NCBI GenBank assembly: GCA_032717465.1
Contig: CM064671.1
Location: 54,838,491 to 54,902,490 of the forward strand
Reading direction: 5' to 3'
Source: Coenobita brevimanus
Taxonomy: Eukaryota > Arthropoda > Malacostraca > Decapoda > Coenobitidae
Length of the DNA: 64,000 nt
Below are positions 21,893-32,599 of the stretch, one piece after another (within the stretch, counting starts at the first letter, position 1; the number at the start of each line of letters is the position of its first letter). The translations under genes were made by a program, and so were the position numbers. The notes beneath the pieces are model-generated. The model did not search any database and was not told the origin of the DNA. It was given only the letters and a program-made list of their open reading frames with translations.

Positions 21893-24625
21893 GCCTGACG
21901 CCCTAATCCCGCAAAGGGTGGCCGCAGACAAAACGCCTCCAAGTCACTCTGTCACCCACCATTTGACTACCCTCCCCCCAACTCACCCCCCCCTCCCTCA
22001 TATACCTCTCAACTCCATCCCTCCACCTCATCCTCGGTCTACCCCTCCCTCTCCCTCCCTCCACCTCACCTACATATACCCTCTTAGTCAGTCTTTCATT
22101 CTCCATTCTCTCCACATGTCCAAACCACCACCTCAGTGTATTTCACCTAATCTTCTCAACCACATCCACATCTACCCCACAACGTTCCTTCACTTCTTCA
22201 TTCGTCAACCTGTCCCTCCACGTCACTCCACATGCTCCTCTCAAGTAACTAATTTCCACTGCTCTTACTCTTGACATGTTCCCCTCTTGCAAGGTCCACG
22301 CCTCGCTTCCATACGTCAGGGTAGGGATCACAATACCATCATGCAGTGACTTCTTAACTTCCATACTCACCTCCCTATTTCTCATCACTGCTTTCAGTGT
22401 ACCAACAACCTTCCTTCCCTACTGTATCCTTTCACGTACTTCATCCCCCAAAGTTCCATCCTTACTCATCACACTACCCAAGTACTTGAATGCACTCACA
22501 TTCTCCATATCCTCACCATCCAACCTCACTGCACACTCTGTGACTTCATTCCTCTCAAACACCATAACTTTACTTTTGTTTACATTAACTTTCAGCTTCC
22601 TCCTCCTACACACTGTCCCAAATTCCTTCACCAAACCTTGCAACTCCCATTCATCTTCACTCAACAATACTGTATCATCAGCAAACAGCAACACCGGAAA
22701 CTTCCAAATCTCACCCTCATTCATTAGGGCCAGCACATCCACTGCCCTACCTTGCACCTCCTTTACAACCCCATCCATATATATATTAAACAGCCATGGA
22801 GACATCACACACCCCGGTTTCAGTCCCACATTGAGATCAAAGAACTCACTCAGCTCACCATCCACTCGCACCGTAGCCCTAGCTCCCTCATACATACTCT
22901 TCACAGCACTCAACAATTTCCCCTCCACTCCATATATTCTTAATACCTTCCACATACCTTGCCTATCTATTCTGTCATAAGCTTTCTCCAAGTCCATGAA
23001 GGCAGCATACACTTTCCTTCCCTTCTCTAGATACTTCTCCACTAAACATCTTAGAACAAATATCTGATCTACACACCCTTTTCCCTTCCTAAATCCCCCT
23101 TGTTCTTCTCCAACTAGCTCCTCTGTCATATGCCTAACCCTATCAATGAGTATTCTACCATATATTTTACCAGTCACACTAAGAAGGCAAATACCCCTAT
23201 GGTTACCACATACTTCTCTCTCCCCTTTTCCTTTGTACAGAGGAACAATTATACCTGATTTCCAGTCCTCTGGAACCCTTCCCTCTTCCCAAGCCAATCT
23301 ACACAACTTCCATATCCACTCCACAACAATCTCACCCCCATACCTAAGCATTTCACCACACACTCCATCAATTCCTGGGGCCTTTCCCAGCTTAATCTTC
23401 TTCATCGTTTCCACTACTTCCGCCCTACTGATCTCTTCCTCCCTCCTCTCATCTCTTCTTCTCCCAGCCATTCCCCAACCACTTATACTCACACTGCTCT
23501 CACTCTCTACATTCAACAAATCCTCAAAGTGCTCCTTCCATCTCCTCAATTTCTTTCTCTTCTCCACCAACAATCTATTATTCCCATCTTTCACTCCCCT
23601 ATTATTTCCCCTTTCACACTGCCTTACTTTCTTTACCTCCTTTCAAAACAATTTCTTACTCTCCCTCCATTTCACACTCAGATTCCTCCCAAACTCTTCA
23701 TCCACTTTCTTCTTGCTCTCCTTCACCAGTCTCTTAACCTCCCTTCTCCTGCTCACATATACCTCTCTCTTCTCTCTCTCATCTTCTCCCCTACCTCTAC
23801 TCGCCAACCATTCACCATATGCCTTCTTCTTTTGTTCCACAGCTCGTTTCACCTCATCATTCCACCATGCTGTCCCTTACACACCCTTGCATCTTCTCCT
23901 CACTCCACAAACCGCCTCACACGCTGCGCCTATCTCTTCCGTGAATATCTTACATACGTCTTCTACCCCTTCCATCTGCTCTAGCTCATACCTTCCCAAT
24001 CTTTCTTCCACTATGCTCTTATACTCTGTAATTTTCTCACTATCTTGCAATTTCTCCACTCTTCTCACAGGAGCTGCTTCCTCCTGTCTTCCCCATCGCC
24101 TCGTCAACCACTTTCTTTGCATCGTTACCTTGGCCATCACTAAGTGATGGTCCGAGACTCCATTCCCCCATCCTCTCCACACTCTTGCATCCAACACTTG
24201 TCTTCTCATTCGCTCATCCACACACACGTAGTCTATCATTGCCTTTCGTTCAACAAGTTCACCATCCATCCTCCTCATTACTCTCCAAGTATACCGGTGG
24301 ATCATCTTATGACAAAAGTAGGTGTTGGCTATTGCCAACAGTCAATCCACATATATCCACTTTTGCATCCTCAAGCACCTGAACAATCTCTCTCTCTTTC
24401 ACTTCATCATTCACTACTCTCACATTCCATGTTCCCACCCTAAGAATGTCCTTTGTCCGTTCCTTAGTCGTCAACGTATGGTCCGTCCTGGTCCGAGGCA
24501 CTTTATTCGCTTTTTTAGTTAGTTCTTTTTACGGGGTGGGGCACTGACCCACCACCAACCCTTTTAGTCGCCTCGTACGACAAGCAGGGATACTGGGGGA
24601 GTATTCTTGAAATCCCCCCCTACCC
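21893..24625 (-). mobile_element. RTE-type LINE, near full length with EN deletion
   Basis: This minus-strand non-LTR element ends in a (CTAT)n tail (21870-21892 on the plus strand). Its 5' leader lies at about 24500-24625 and contains a 'ccctgcttgtcgtacgaggc' stretch on the minus strand. It encodes an APE endonuclease then RT, with no RNase H. The endonuclease style (HKMIHRYTW, SDHHLVMAKV) and RT tail (RWFGHVERM, GRPRMRW) are RTE-like. An internal deletion of roughly 300 bp in the endonuclease, near 24340-24365, joins VDICG directly to the IANTYFCHK region. Confidence 0.8.
21903..24480 (-). pseudogene. RTE endonuclease-RT gene with in-frame stops
   Basis: From 24338 down to 21903 the reading frame is constant. 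It is broken only by in-frame stops at about 23874-23876, 23640-23642, 22416-22418 and 22140-22142. The longest open part (22419-23594, 391 codons) holds RT: GKAPGIDGVCGEML, PLYKGKGEREVCGNHRGI, motif A FMDLEKAYDRIDR, motif B LKPGCVMSPWLFN and motif C LLFADDTVLLSE. The C-terminal segment has SYLRGACGVTWRDRLTNEE and GRGRGRPRMRWRDGVERYM. Upstream of the endonuclease deletion, a TWNVRVVNDEVKERE stretch at about 24400-24450 is the N-terminus. Catalytic RT residues are intact. Confidence 0.82.
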
Positions 24626-25139
24626 CTAGATAACAAGAATTAAGTGGAAAAATACGTCCTGTGCTGAACAGGTTATTCTGATGTACGTACTGCTTGTTTC
24701 CCTAGTCCACTAGTGCTGGAGAGGGGTGCCTTCACTCTGTGGCACAAATATATGCGGGAAGCTTCACTTCCCGGTAATGCTGGCATGTACGTCTAAAAAT
24801 GTCCTCTATACCTTTCTTTATGAGGGTCGTGCAAGAAAAGGACAATTTCACGTACCAGATGAGGCAGGGACAACAACAAAAATAGCAAGAAAAACAAAAT
24901 ATTTCTATTGTTTTTATCTGTAGTGTGTATTTCGGAAGAGTGATACTTTATAAGGTTCACATATCCCGTTAAGTGACTTGTGGTAGGGACAACTCATGTT
25001 TGAGTTCTGTTGTATTCCACCTAACGTCATGCGATTTTACTCAGCTTAGAGTGAGTCACAGGATCCTGAAAGTGTTTAGCTTATGAGTGTAACTGGGTAA
25101 GTTAATGTAAGATATATGAAAAAATCTGTAACTTGCTAA
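24626..25139. other. IR intron sequence
   Basis: No ORF of note. The part from about 24985 to 25110 is related to the intron flank of the decayed pore-exon copies (compare 25028-25073 with 25965-26010). Confidence 0.45.
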
Positions 25140-25300
25140 TGTACAATATAAACCAAATTCTCTGTCACCCTAATCGTGTCGTTTGCTTTGGTAGAGCGAT
25201 AAGCGACCCAGCAGCATGAAGATTACCGCCATCTAGTGTCGCTAATGAGACTCGCCTTGGCACCGTATGAGCCACACTCTTCCCACTGACATTTACTCTC
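25140..25300 (-). pseudogene. decayed copy C of the IR pore exon
   Basis: The minus-strand sequence GGGTCGCTTATCGC matches the pore-exon GGGTCACTTATCGC (the GSLIA motif). Upstream of it is ATCTTCATGCTGCTGGG where the intact exon has ATTCTTGGTGCTGG. The downstream part (CCAAATTCTCTGTC on the plus strand) corresponds to CCAGATCCTCTATC in the intact exon. Stops, and a deletion covering most of the SLTLPKYPP coding stretch, make it non-functional. Confidence 0.6.
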
Positions 25301-25442
25301 AGCTGACAGTGGCACATAAGACCCTAAGAGTGCAAACAGAAATGGGACCTGAATTAGGACCACGATAAAATGCTATTAGCTAAATGAATCAGTAAACTTA
25401 CCTATCAGCTGTTCTTACTAATTCCTTTGTGTTCTACTGTAT

Positions 25443-25445
<3 letters not shown>

Positions 25446-25487
<42 letters not shown>
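25446..25487. repeat. (GT)n microsatellite
   Basis: About 42 bp of GT dinucleotides at the tail end of the SINE described above. Confidence 0.95.
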
Positions 25488-25488
<1 letters not shown>

Positions 25489-25784
25489 CTCTGGGCATAG
25501 GCCTCACAGCCTGCTTCTAGGGCCCAGTAATCCTCCGACATACCGCACACCTCTACATGTCACCACTTGGGCGCTAACACCCACCGTCCATATTGAATAC
25601 ATGCTTATGGGACTGGTGTATTGGTATTAGAGGGGGTATTTTTACAACATGTTGGCGGGTCTTCTGGTAGATCAGTAAAGTCTGATTCTATGAAATTCAA
25701 ATCCTTAAACTGTTCCCCGCCTCAGTAGGGATTTGAACCTGGATCCAGAAGGACTGCAGGCCACTTATCTACCGCTTGAGGGGC
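25447..25784 (-). mobile_element. tRNA-derived SINE with (AC)n tail
   Basis: On the minus strand the head begins near 25784 and holds an A-box-like GGTAGATAAGTGGCC and a B-box GGTTCAAATCC about 35 bases later. These are the spacing and motifs of an RNA polymerase III internal promoter. The T-stem does not pair properly, so it is a SINE head rather than a working tRNA gene. A non-tRNA body follows and ends at the (GT)n run (25446-25487 on the plus strand), which would be an (AC)n tail. Confidence 0.55.
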
Positions 25785-26080
25785 GATATTTGGAGGGCGT
25801 GATAGAGGTAACTAACGACCTTCAATAGCGAGCACCAAGAGCGATTGTCATCAACATTCAGATCAACATTAGTAGCCCAAGTGAGTCTTGTTTTAGCACC
25901 TTATCCACCACAACCATCCCACTGGTGTTTTTGGCTTGGAATAGTATTTAATTTCACACGGTTTCTTATGATTTTGTTCAACATAAAGTAAGTCATTGGA
26001 AACTAAGGGTGCTAACAAAAATGGGAGTAAGGTTTGGATGAAGATAAAACTCTCTTAGGAAAATAATGTACTACACTTAC

Positions 26081-26346
26081 TTATCGACTGTGTTTACCAG
26101 ATCCTCTATCGTCTCTACTCGTGGCGGGTATTTGGGCAAGGTGAGGGAGGCGATAAGTGACCCTCGATAGCCAGCACCAAGAATGAATGTCACCACCATC
26201 CAGGTCAGAATTAGTGTCCTCGGTGAGTCTTGTCTTGGCAAACTTTCTAGCACACACTGGTCCAGCAAGAGTACCAAAACAGTGTTTGCACAGTCCACTC
26301 CAGACAGGCTTCTAGCTTCCTCAAATTGGACCACAATACGCATCAT
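26081..26346 (-). CDS. ionotropic receptor exon, pore and third membrane segment
   Basis: This is the fifth exon of the minus-strand IR gene: 266 bp, 88 codons plus two bases. The acceptor is TTTACCCATAG and the donor is GATAA|GTAAGTG. The segment TLILTWMVVTFILGAGY is hydrophobic. It runs into YRGSLIASLTLPKYPPRVET, the IR counterpart of the SYTANLAAF gating motif of ionotropic glutamate receptors, a strong family signature. The upstream part (VVQFEEARSLSGVDCANTV, LLLDQCVL) covers the pore-loop region. It starts in phase 0, matching the exon at 32259-32495. It ends with two bases that the exon at 7222-7359 completes. Confidence 0.9.
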
Positions 26347-26599
26347 CTATGGGTAAACCACAATTAATATGCTATTCAAGATGAAAACAATGGAGTAATC
26401 AGGTTACAGACAATTCATTCTCATAAAATAAAGAGCAAGTATGAAGGGTGTTTTTCAATAGTCAAATCTGGGGCTAAGGAATGTGGAAACTTTCTTGAGT
26501 CTTGTGTATTTCTGCATCTACATTCTTTTTTTGGAGGGGGGGTGAAATTTGTGTGAAATCAATGTTTAAGGGAACGTTTAAATCTTATAAACATTGGTT
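26347..26599. other. IR intron sequence
   Basis: No element recognised, up to the 5' truncation point of the CR1/Jockey-type LINE. A homology-free open stretch joins the LINE frame here by chance. Confidence 0.5.
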
Positions 26600-28645
26600 T
26601 AATCACACTTGTTCTAATGCTGTCCGCAACAAGGAGAGGGCCTACAAAAGGTACCGGAGCCAACTCACTCCTGAATCACATCATCTTTACGTTTCTTCCT
26701 GGAAACGTGCTAAGTCTGTTCTTCGTTCTACTAAAAATAATTTCATCCATACTAAATGCTCTCAACTCTCCAACTCGAATTCTTCCCGCTCCTTCTGGCA
26801 CCTTGCCAAAAATCTTTCTAACAACTTTACCTCATCATCCCTCCCTCCTTTTTTCTACTCTGATGGTTCTGTAGCTATTTCTTCTACTGATAAAGCAGAT
26901 CTCTTCACACAGACTTTCTCCTCCAATTCCACCTCAGACGATTCCGGTGCTGTTCCTCCATCTCTTCCCCCCTCTGACTTCCTCATGGCTGACATTAAAA
27001 TTTCTTCAGTTGATGTATTTTCTGCCATCCCTGGCCTCAGTACTAACAAGGCATATGGGCCTGATGGGGTCCCTCCTGTTGTTCTCAAGAACTGTGCTTC
27101 TGTGCTTACACCCTGCCTAGGTAAACTCTTTCGCCTTTGTCTGTCAACTTGTACCTTTCCTTCTTGCTGGAAGTTTGCTCTCATTCAGCCAGTCCCAAAG
27201 AAGGGTGACAACTCCCAACCCTCCAACTATCTCCCAATTGCTTTAACGTCCTGTATTTCAAAAGTTTTCGAGTCAATTCTCATTAGAAAAATTTTAAGGC
27301 ATCTTTCCTATCACAACCTTCTTTCCGATCGTCAGTACGGGTTCCGTCAGGGACACTCCACTGGCGATCTTCTCACCTACCTTTCAGACTCTTGGTCATC
27401 CTCCTTTCGGGACTTTGGCGAAAGCTTTGCCATTGCACTTGACATCTCAAAGGCTTTCGATCGAGTCTGGCATAAATCTTTAATTTCCAAACTGCCCTCC
27501 TACGGTTTCTATCCTTCTATCTGTGCCTTCATCGCTAGCTTCCTTTCTGGTCGTTCTATAGCCGCTGTTATAGACGGCCATCGTTCTTCTCCTAGATCTA
27601 TCAACAGTGGTGTTCCTCAGGGCTTTGTCCTATCACCAACTCTCTTCCTTTTATTCATCAATGATCTTCTAAGCTGTACATCTAACCCTATCCACTCATA
27701 CGCTGATGACTCCACCCTTCACCTTTCCATTCGGTTCCCGCAACGCCCATCTCAGCAGTTACTTCAACAAACAAGGGATGAGGCTATGGCACACCTAATG
27801 TCTGACTTGGCTCGTATCTCTGACTGGGGTAAAAATAATATGGTTGTTTTTAATGCATCTAAGACTCAGTTCTTACATCTATCAACCCAACAAAATCTTC
27901 CACAGGTATACCCACTAATGTTTAATAATATTCAGCTTAATCCTGCATCATCCTTGAACATGCTTGGGGTTTCATTTACTCGGGACTTATCTTGGAAAGA
28001 TCATATTTCATCTCTTGTAAAATCTGCTTCCAAGAGATTGGGTGTGCTAAGCCGACTCCGCTCTTTCTTTACCCCTGCACAATTGTTGACTCTATACAGG
28101 GGTTTTATGTGCCCCTGTGTGGAGTACAACACTCATGTGCGGGGAGGCTCCCCACATACAGCTCTTCTCAATAGGGTGGAGTCAAAGGCTTTTCGTCTCA
28201 TTAACTCTCCTCTTACTGACTCCCTTCAACCTCTGTCTCTTCGTCACACTGTTGCATGTTTATCTCTTTTCTATCGCTACTTTAATGATCACTGCTCCTC
28301 TGAACTGTCTGCATGCATTCCTCCACCTCTACGACGGGCGCGCAGCACCCGTCTGGCAGCAAACTCTCATCCCTTTTCTGTCCAGCTCTCTAATGCAAGA
28401 GTTAACCGTTACTCCCAGTCTTTCATTTATGCAACAGGTCAGCTCTGGAACTGTCTCCCTCTGTCTGTATTTCCTGCTGCCTATGATCTCCAGTCTTTCA
28501 AACGCAGTGTGTCCAGGCATCTCAAAATGATCGGATCTTGAATTTGGCCCTCTATTGTATTTTGTTTTTCTCTTGGAGGGAACTGCTACTGCGGGCTCAT
28601 GGCCTTTGGTTCCTTCTTCCTCGCATTAAAAAAAAAAAAAAAACA
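26600..28645 (+). mobile_element. CR1/Jockey-type LINE, 5'-truncated, RT frame open
   Basis: This non-LTR element lacks the endonuclease but has an uninterrupted RT-to-C-terminus frame and a poly-A tail at about 28627-28643. Homology to the second copy (41510-44500) begins at about 26600 ('cattggtttaatca'). TTATAAA occurs near both ends (about 26587 and 28655) and could be a short TSD, but this is weak. RT style (GVPQG-VLSPTLF, YADDST) and the absence of RNase H fit the CR1/L2/Jockey assemblage; the exact clade is uncertain. Confidence 0.8.
26607..28541 (+). CDS. LINE reverse transcriptase, truncated but open
   Basis: About 640 codons are open with no stop. Visible are the FNHTCSNAVRNKERAYKRY linker helix, NKAYGPDGVPPVVLKN, PVPKKGDNSQPSNYLPIALT, motif A FAIALDISKAFDRVW, motif B NSGVPQGFVLSPTLFLLFIN, motif C YADDSTLHLS, then the thumb and C-terminal SRHLKMIGS before the stop. 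Motif B reads GF-V where the second copy reads GS-V, a possible weakening change. The endonuclease and any ORF1 are missing, so the copy is not autonomous. No start codon in this frame is known to be used. The fragment lies antisense within an IR intron. Confidence 0.7.
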   Translation, partial: TCSNAVRNKERAYKRYRSQLTPESHHLYVSSWKRAKSVLRSTKNNFIHTKCSQLSNSNSSRSFWHLAKNLSNNFTSSSLPPFFYSDGSVAISSTDKADLFTQTFSSNSTSDDSGAVPPSLPPSDFLMADIKISSVDVFSAIPGLSTNKAYGPDGVPPVVLKNCASVLTPCLGKLFRLCLSTCTFPSCWKFALIQPVPKKGDNSQPSNYLPIALTSCISKVFESILIRKILRHLSYHNLLSDRQYGFRQGHSTGDLLTYLSDSWSSSFRDFGESFAIALDISKAFDRVWHKSLISKLPSYGFYPSICAFIASFLSGRSIAAVIDGHRSSPRSINSGVPQGFVLSPTLFLLFINDLLSCTSNPIHSYADDSTLHLSIRFPQRPSQQLLQQTRDEAMAHLMSDLARISDWGKNNMVVFNASKTQFLHLSTQQNLPQVYPLMFNNIQLNPASSLNMLGVSFTRDLSWKDHISSLVKSASKRLGVLSRLRSFFTPAQLLTLYRGFMCPCVEYNTHVRGGSPHTALLNRVESKAFRLINSPLTDSLQPLSLRHTVACLSLFYRYFNDHCSSELSACIPPPLRRARSTRLAANSHPFSVQLSNARVNRYSQSFIYATGQLWNCLPLSVFPAAYDLQSFKRSVSRHLKMIGS

Positions 28646-28659
28646 ATAAAATTATAAAA

Positions 28660-29425
28660 TAATGGGAATGGCACAGATCATTCTTGTGAACAGACTGATT
28701 TAATAAAGTAGTTTTGAGGGGACCTCAGTGCATAAATGTTTGGTTATGAATAAGAAGTTTTAAATAAAATATAATGTGTGGTAGAGACGGAGTTGACGCC
28801 CATCTCCAACTTGGGTGCTACAGAAGACGGGGATATAATAGTGGTGGGTTTCTGATAGTTAATTCACCTTAACGTAAATACCTTGAATTAGTAGAAGACT
28901 GACTAAGTTGCCAAAAGAAAAGTACCATTTAATACAGTGGAGCGATATGTAATTTTAATAGCTCGAGTATACACTGTTAATACGAAAAAAAGAAACTATG
29001 CTTTTATTCAAGATGCACACTAATATAGAGGTGATATCGTAAATGGAATATGGAAATCTTTGGAGGCCAAAACATTGCCATCACAGCCGATGGGCTTAAA
29101 TCCGTTTTATTTTTTATTTTTTTAATCCACTTTACTCCTTTCTTGTTTTTCTATCCGATGTTGGCTCTACTTAATATGGGCCACTTCTCAAAAATTAACT
29201 TTACAAATACAAGATAATCAGCATTAAAAGGAGAACGACCAGGTGATAACGACACTGCCAGTTAGTAAAGAGCTTTAGATTACCAAGATGCGAGAGATCC
29301 ATGTAAATTGTTAAATTAGGATTAGTAAATGTGTGTTTAGTGTTTGAAGGAAAGTGATCTTACGTTAAAAAAGGTGAGTAGAAACAGCATGAGTGAACAA
29401 TAAGTAATCTAGAGGTATCCATCTT
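28660..29425. other. IR intron sequence
   Basis: AT-rich. No ORF or element recognised. Confidence 0.55.
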
Positions 29426-29426
29426 T

Positions 29427-31140
29427 CTATCTATCTTTTGCCAGACGCCTTGATCCCGTACAGGGTGGCCACAAACAAATCGCCTCCATGTCGCACTGTC
29501 TCCCGCCATTTCACTGCCCTGCTCCCCTCTCTCTTTTACCTCTCCATTCCATCCCTCTGTCTCATCCGTTCCCTCCCTCTCCCTCTCCCCCCCTCCACCT
29601 CACTCAGTTACACTCTTCCCGTCAGTCTCTAGTCTCCATCCTCTCTACATGGCCAAACCACATCAATGTGTTTTTCCTAACGCATCTTAATACATCCACA
29701 TCCACACCACAACGCTCCTTCACATCCCCATTTGTCAGTCTGTCTCTCCATTGACTCCACATACTTCTCTCAAGTAATTCATTTCCATTGGTCTCACTCT
29801 TCACCAGTGTCCCTCCAACAAGGTCCAAGCTTCGCTTCCATACGTTAGAGTTGTTATCACAATACTGTCATGCAGAACTTTCTCACTTCCTGTTTCTTAT
29901 CACTGCTTTCAAAGAACCAGCAATCTTTCACCTTGTTGTACCCTTTCAATCACTTCACCCTCTAAACCTAAATCCTTACTTAGCACACCACCCAAGTACT
30001 TAAACGCACTCATATTTTCCATTTCCTACTCATCCAACCTCACTCAACATTCACCGACCCCATTTTTCTCAAAAGACAATAACTTTACTCTCACCCATAT
30101 TCACCTTTGGATTCCGTTTCTTACACACTCCCACACTCATCCACCAAACCTTGCAGCTCCCCTTAGTCCTCAGTTAACAACACAGTATCATATGCAAACA
30201 ACAGTACAGAGAGTTTCCAAACACTGCCCTCTCTCATTTGGGCCGTTCCAACATCCACTGCCATACTTGTTTCTCTATTAAAACCCAATCCATATACAGA
30301 TTGGGCAACCATGGAGACAAGACTCATCTCTGTTTCAATCCAACCTTTAAATAGAAAAATTCACTCAGTTCACTATCCACATGCACTGCAGCCGCGGCAT
30401 CCTCATACATCCTCTTCACAGCATTCAACAACTTCCCATTCACTTCATATATTCCTAATACTTTCCACAATCCTTGTCTATCCACGCTGTTATGTGCTTT
30501 TTCCAAATCCATGAAGGCCGCATACAATTTCCCTCCCTTCTCTAGAAACTTTTCCACTAAAGGCCTAAGAATGAATATCTGATCTACACAACCTCTTCCC
30601 TTCCTAAATCCTCTCTGTTCTTCTCTAAGTAATTCCCCTGTCATTTCCCTAACTCTGTAAATAAGTATCCAACCATATACGTTTCCTGTTACACTAAGAC
30701 GTCAAATGCCCCTGTGATTACGACACACATTGTTTTCCCCTTTTGCTTTGAACAGGGGAATAATTATACCTGACTTCCAATCCTCCGGGACTCTACCTTC
30801 CTCCCAGGCCAATCTGTACATCTTACACATCGATTCTACTACCATCTCTCCCTCATGTTTCAGCAGTTCATCACACACTCCATCAAAGCCTAGGGCTTTC
30901 CCCATTTTGACGTTCTTCATTGCTTCCACAACTTCCATCCTACTGATTTCTTCCTCTCTTCTTACATCCCTCCGTCTCCCAGCCATTCCCCAGCCACTTA
31001 TACTCGCATTACTTTCATTCTGTATGTTCATGTATTCCTTAAAGAGTTCTCTACATTTGCTCACTTTTTCTCCCTTCTCCACTAGCAATCTACCATTTTT
31101 ATCATTGACTCCCCAACTAACTTCTTTGACTTCCTTTCTA
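29427..31140 (-). mobile_element. RTE-type LINE, 5'-truncated
   Basis: The 3' end on the plus strand is a CTATCTATCTTTTGCCAGACGCC stretch like the other RTE copies. RT pieces read on the minus strand at 30702-31088 (GKALGFDGVCDELLKH, PEDWKSGIIIPLFKAKGENN) and 30324-30644 (GFRKGRGCVDQIF, FMDLEKAHNSVDRQ). Motif A reads EKAHN where better copies have EKAYDR, so the environment of its aspartate is disturbed. The element is truncated near 31140 inside the linker before RT. Several frame changes occur. Confidence 0.78.
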
Positions 31141-31329
31141 AATCCATACTACAATAAAAAATGCATGATTGCCTGCATCCAAAAGGAATGTAGCATGGTC
31201 GCTACATGGCTCGGCTATATAAAACTGACATACAGTACATCTGTGCAAATAGTCATTGTGGTTATGAACATTAAAAGCACAGGATCTCTCAATTTCTGTA
31301 TTTATATAGTATGACCTTTGACTCCCCAA

Positions 31330-31853
31330 AAAACTTTAAAAGTCTGAAATAGAAAGATAACAGAAATACGGACAGCCATAAGATTCACCCACGAAGTCGT
31401 ATCGCATGCCATCACTTAAAAAAAACAAAAAACTAGGCCAGCAATCATCTGGCACATGGAGGCATATCATTGTAGCTTCACCAAATCTAATCAGTTCAAG
31501 TGAGATATCCGGGGATACTGCCCAGAACGTTTGGATATAGTTTGTCCAATTGCTTTTGGAGATATTTTGATAAATAACAGACACACATAGAAACAGGCGA
31601 TCACATTGTCACCGTGCTAGGCGGACAATAGTAAAAAATGACAAAATCAGAGAAAGTCTTTAGATTTCGTCTGCCACGTTTCACTATCTCTTTGCATTCC
31701 TGTCTAAATAATGAACAGCTAGATCGGTAATCCTTTAGCAATAGAAGGCATATCATTAGCTTCACCAAAATCTGATCAGCGCAAACCACATATCCTGCAG
31801 TACTGCCCACACAGTTTGGACACAATTTGCCCCCTTGATATAGAGATATTTTG

Positions 31854-31860
<7 letters not shown>
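31330..31860. repeat. dispersed repeat with related sub-copies ending in AC tracts
   Basis: Two related stretches, about 31495-31585 and 31775-31860, share phrases such as 'acatatcc-gcagtactgcccac--gtttgga', 'aatttg-ccaattg' and 'gagatattttggtaa'. Each runs into an AC-type simple repeat (a short 'acagacacacat' in the first, a long (AC)n in the second). They look like copies of one short interspersed repeat whose tail seeds microsatellites. Confidence 0.55.

Positions 31861-31914
<54 letters not shown>
31858..31914. repeat. (AC)n microsatellite
   Basis: Uninterrupted AC dinucleotides at the end of the repeat above. Confidence 0.95.
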
Positions 31915-31919
<5 letters not shown>

Positions 31920-32258
31920 AAGCAGACTGTTACATAATCTCGCTAGGTGGGCGATAACTATCGGGTCTGGTGGTAATGGCCAAAGTGACAAGTTTGTCCT
32001 GTGCCAAGTATGAAGCTGATTTGCGAAGGAATAAAGAGTGTTAACAAGGTGAGAAGTATTTCGAAGAGAGAAAGAAGATCAATAAAAAAGCAACTGAGGA
32101 AATACATTAGGTTTGCTTACTGCAGAGTGGAGACCTAACAATGTTACAATACTGAGGAATTAGTTAACCAAGTAGATGAGTTTACCTAAATTAAATGTTG
32201 TTAAAAATAGCTGCAATCTAATACTGACATCACCATCGCATAGATAAGATTAACTTAC
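31920..32258. other. IR intron sequence
   Basis: No ORF or element recognised between the (AC)n tract and the IR exon donor. Confidence 0.5.
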
Positions 32259-32495
32259 TATATATAAGATGACTGGCATCGTAAGCAGAGCGACAAGGGT
32301 AGCGACCCAAACATCCCCTGACAGTGGATAGTAAAGATTGAGCCAGTTGGTGACAAGCTTGGGTTTGGCCATAGCGAAGCAGTAGAACCCATAAGTGTAG
32401 CCCACGGTGAAATCAATGTTCTCCAAGGCATGGTAGAGGAGTGTGAAGTATACAGGGACTGTCAGGACCTTGCGTTGAGAGGTGAGGTCCATACC
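32259..32495 (-). CDS. ionotropic receptor exon, lobe S1 end and first membrane segment
   Basis: This is the fourth exon of the minus-strand IR gene: 237 bp, exactly 79 codons, phase 0 at both ends. The acceptor is AAATGGCAG and the donor is ATATA|GTAAGT. It begins GMDLTSQRKVLTVPVYF and has VGYTYGFYCFAMAKPKLVTN, then WLNLYYPLSGDVWVATLVAL into the hydrophobic LLTMPVILYI. That is the IR arrangement of a bait-like S1 end (F..A.PKP.P.W..L..PLS..VW) leading into membrane segment 1. Phases match the flanking exons at 34666-34852 and 26081-26346. Confidence 0.9.
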
Positions 32496-32516
32496 CTGCC
32501 ATTTATAACATGATTA

Positions 32517-32520
<4 letters not shown>

Positions 32521-32596
<76 letters not shown>

Positions 32597-32599
32597 CTA

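Larger units (their letters stand above)
25398..25925 (-). pseudogene. decayed copy B of the IR pore exon, split by a SINE
   Basis: The donor side is at 25398-25446 and the body at 25785-25925. Both align with 26081-26346 and with its intron flank. The plus strand reads GAGCACCAAGAGCGATTGTC where the intact exon reads CAGCACCAAGAATGAATGTC. The flanking 'taaacttac' matches the intact 'tacacttac' donor. The minus-strand translation keeps QDSLGLLML and ALGARY but has in-frame stops. A tRNA-derived SINE (25447-25784) interrupts it. The unit spacing to the intact exon is about 340 bp. Confidence 0.7.

Noticed and set aside
22276..24147. Ser/Leu/Pro-rich plus-strand open frames
   Set aside because: Antisense of the RTE RT gene. 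Composition reflects the complementary strand.
25715..25790. tRNA gene on the minus strand
   Set aside because: A-box and B-box words are present but the T-stem and acceptor stem do not pair. Better explained as a SINE head.
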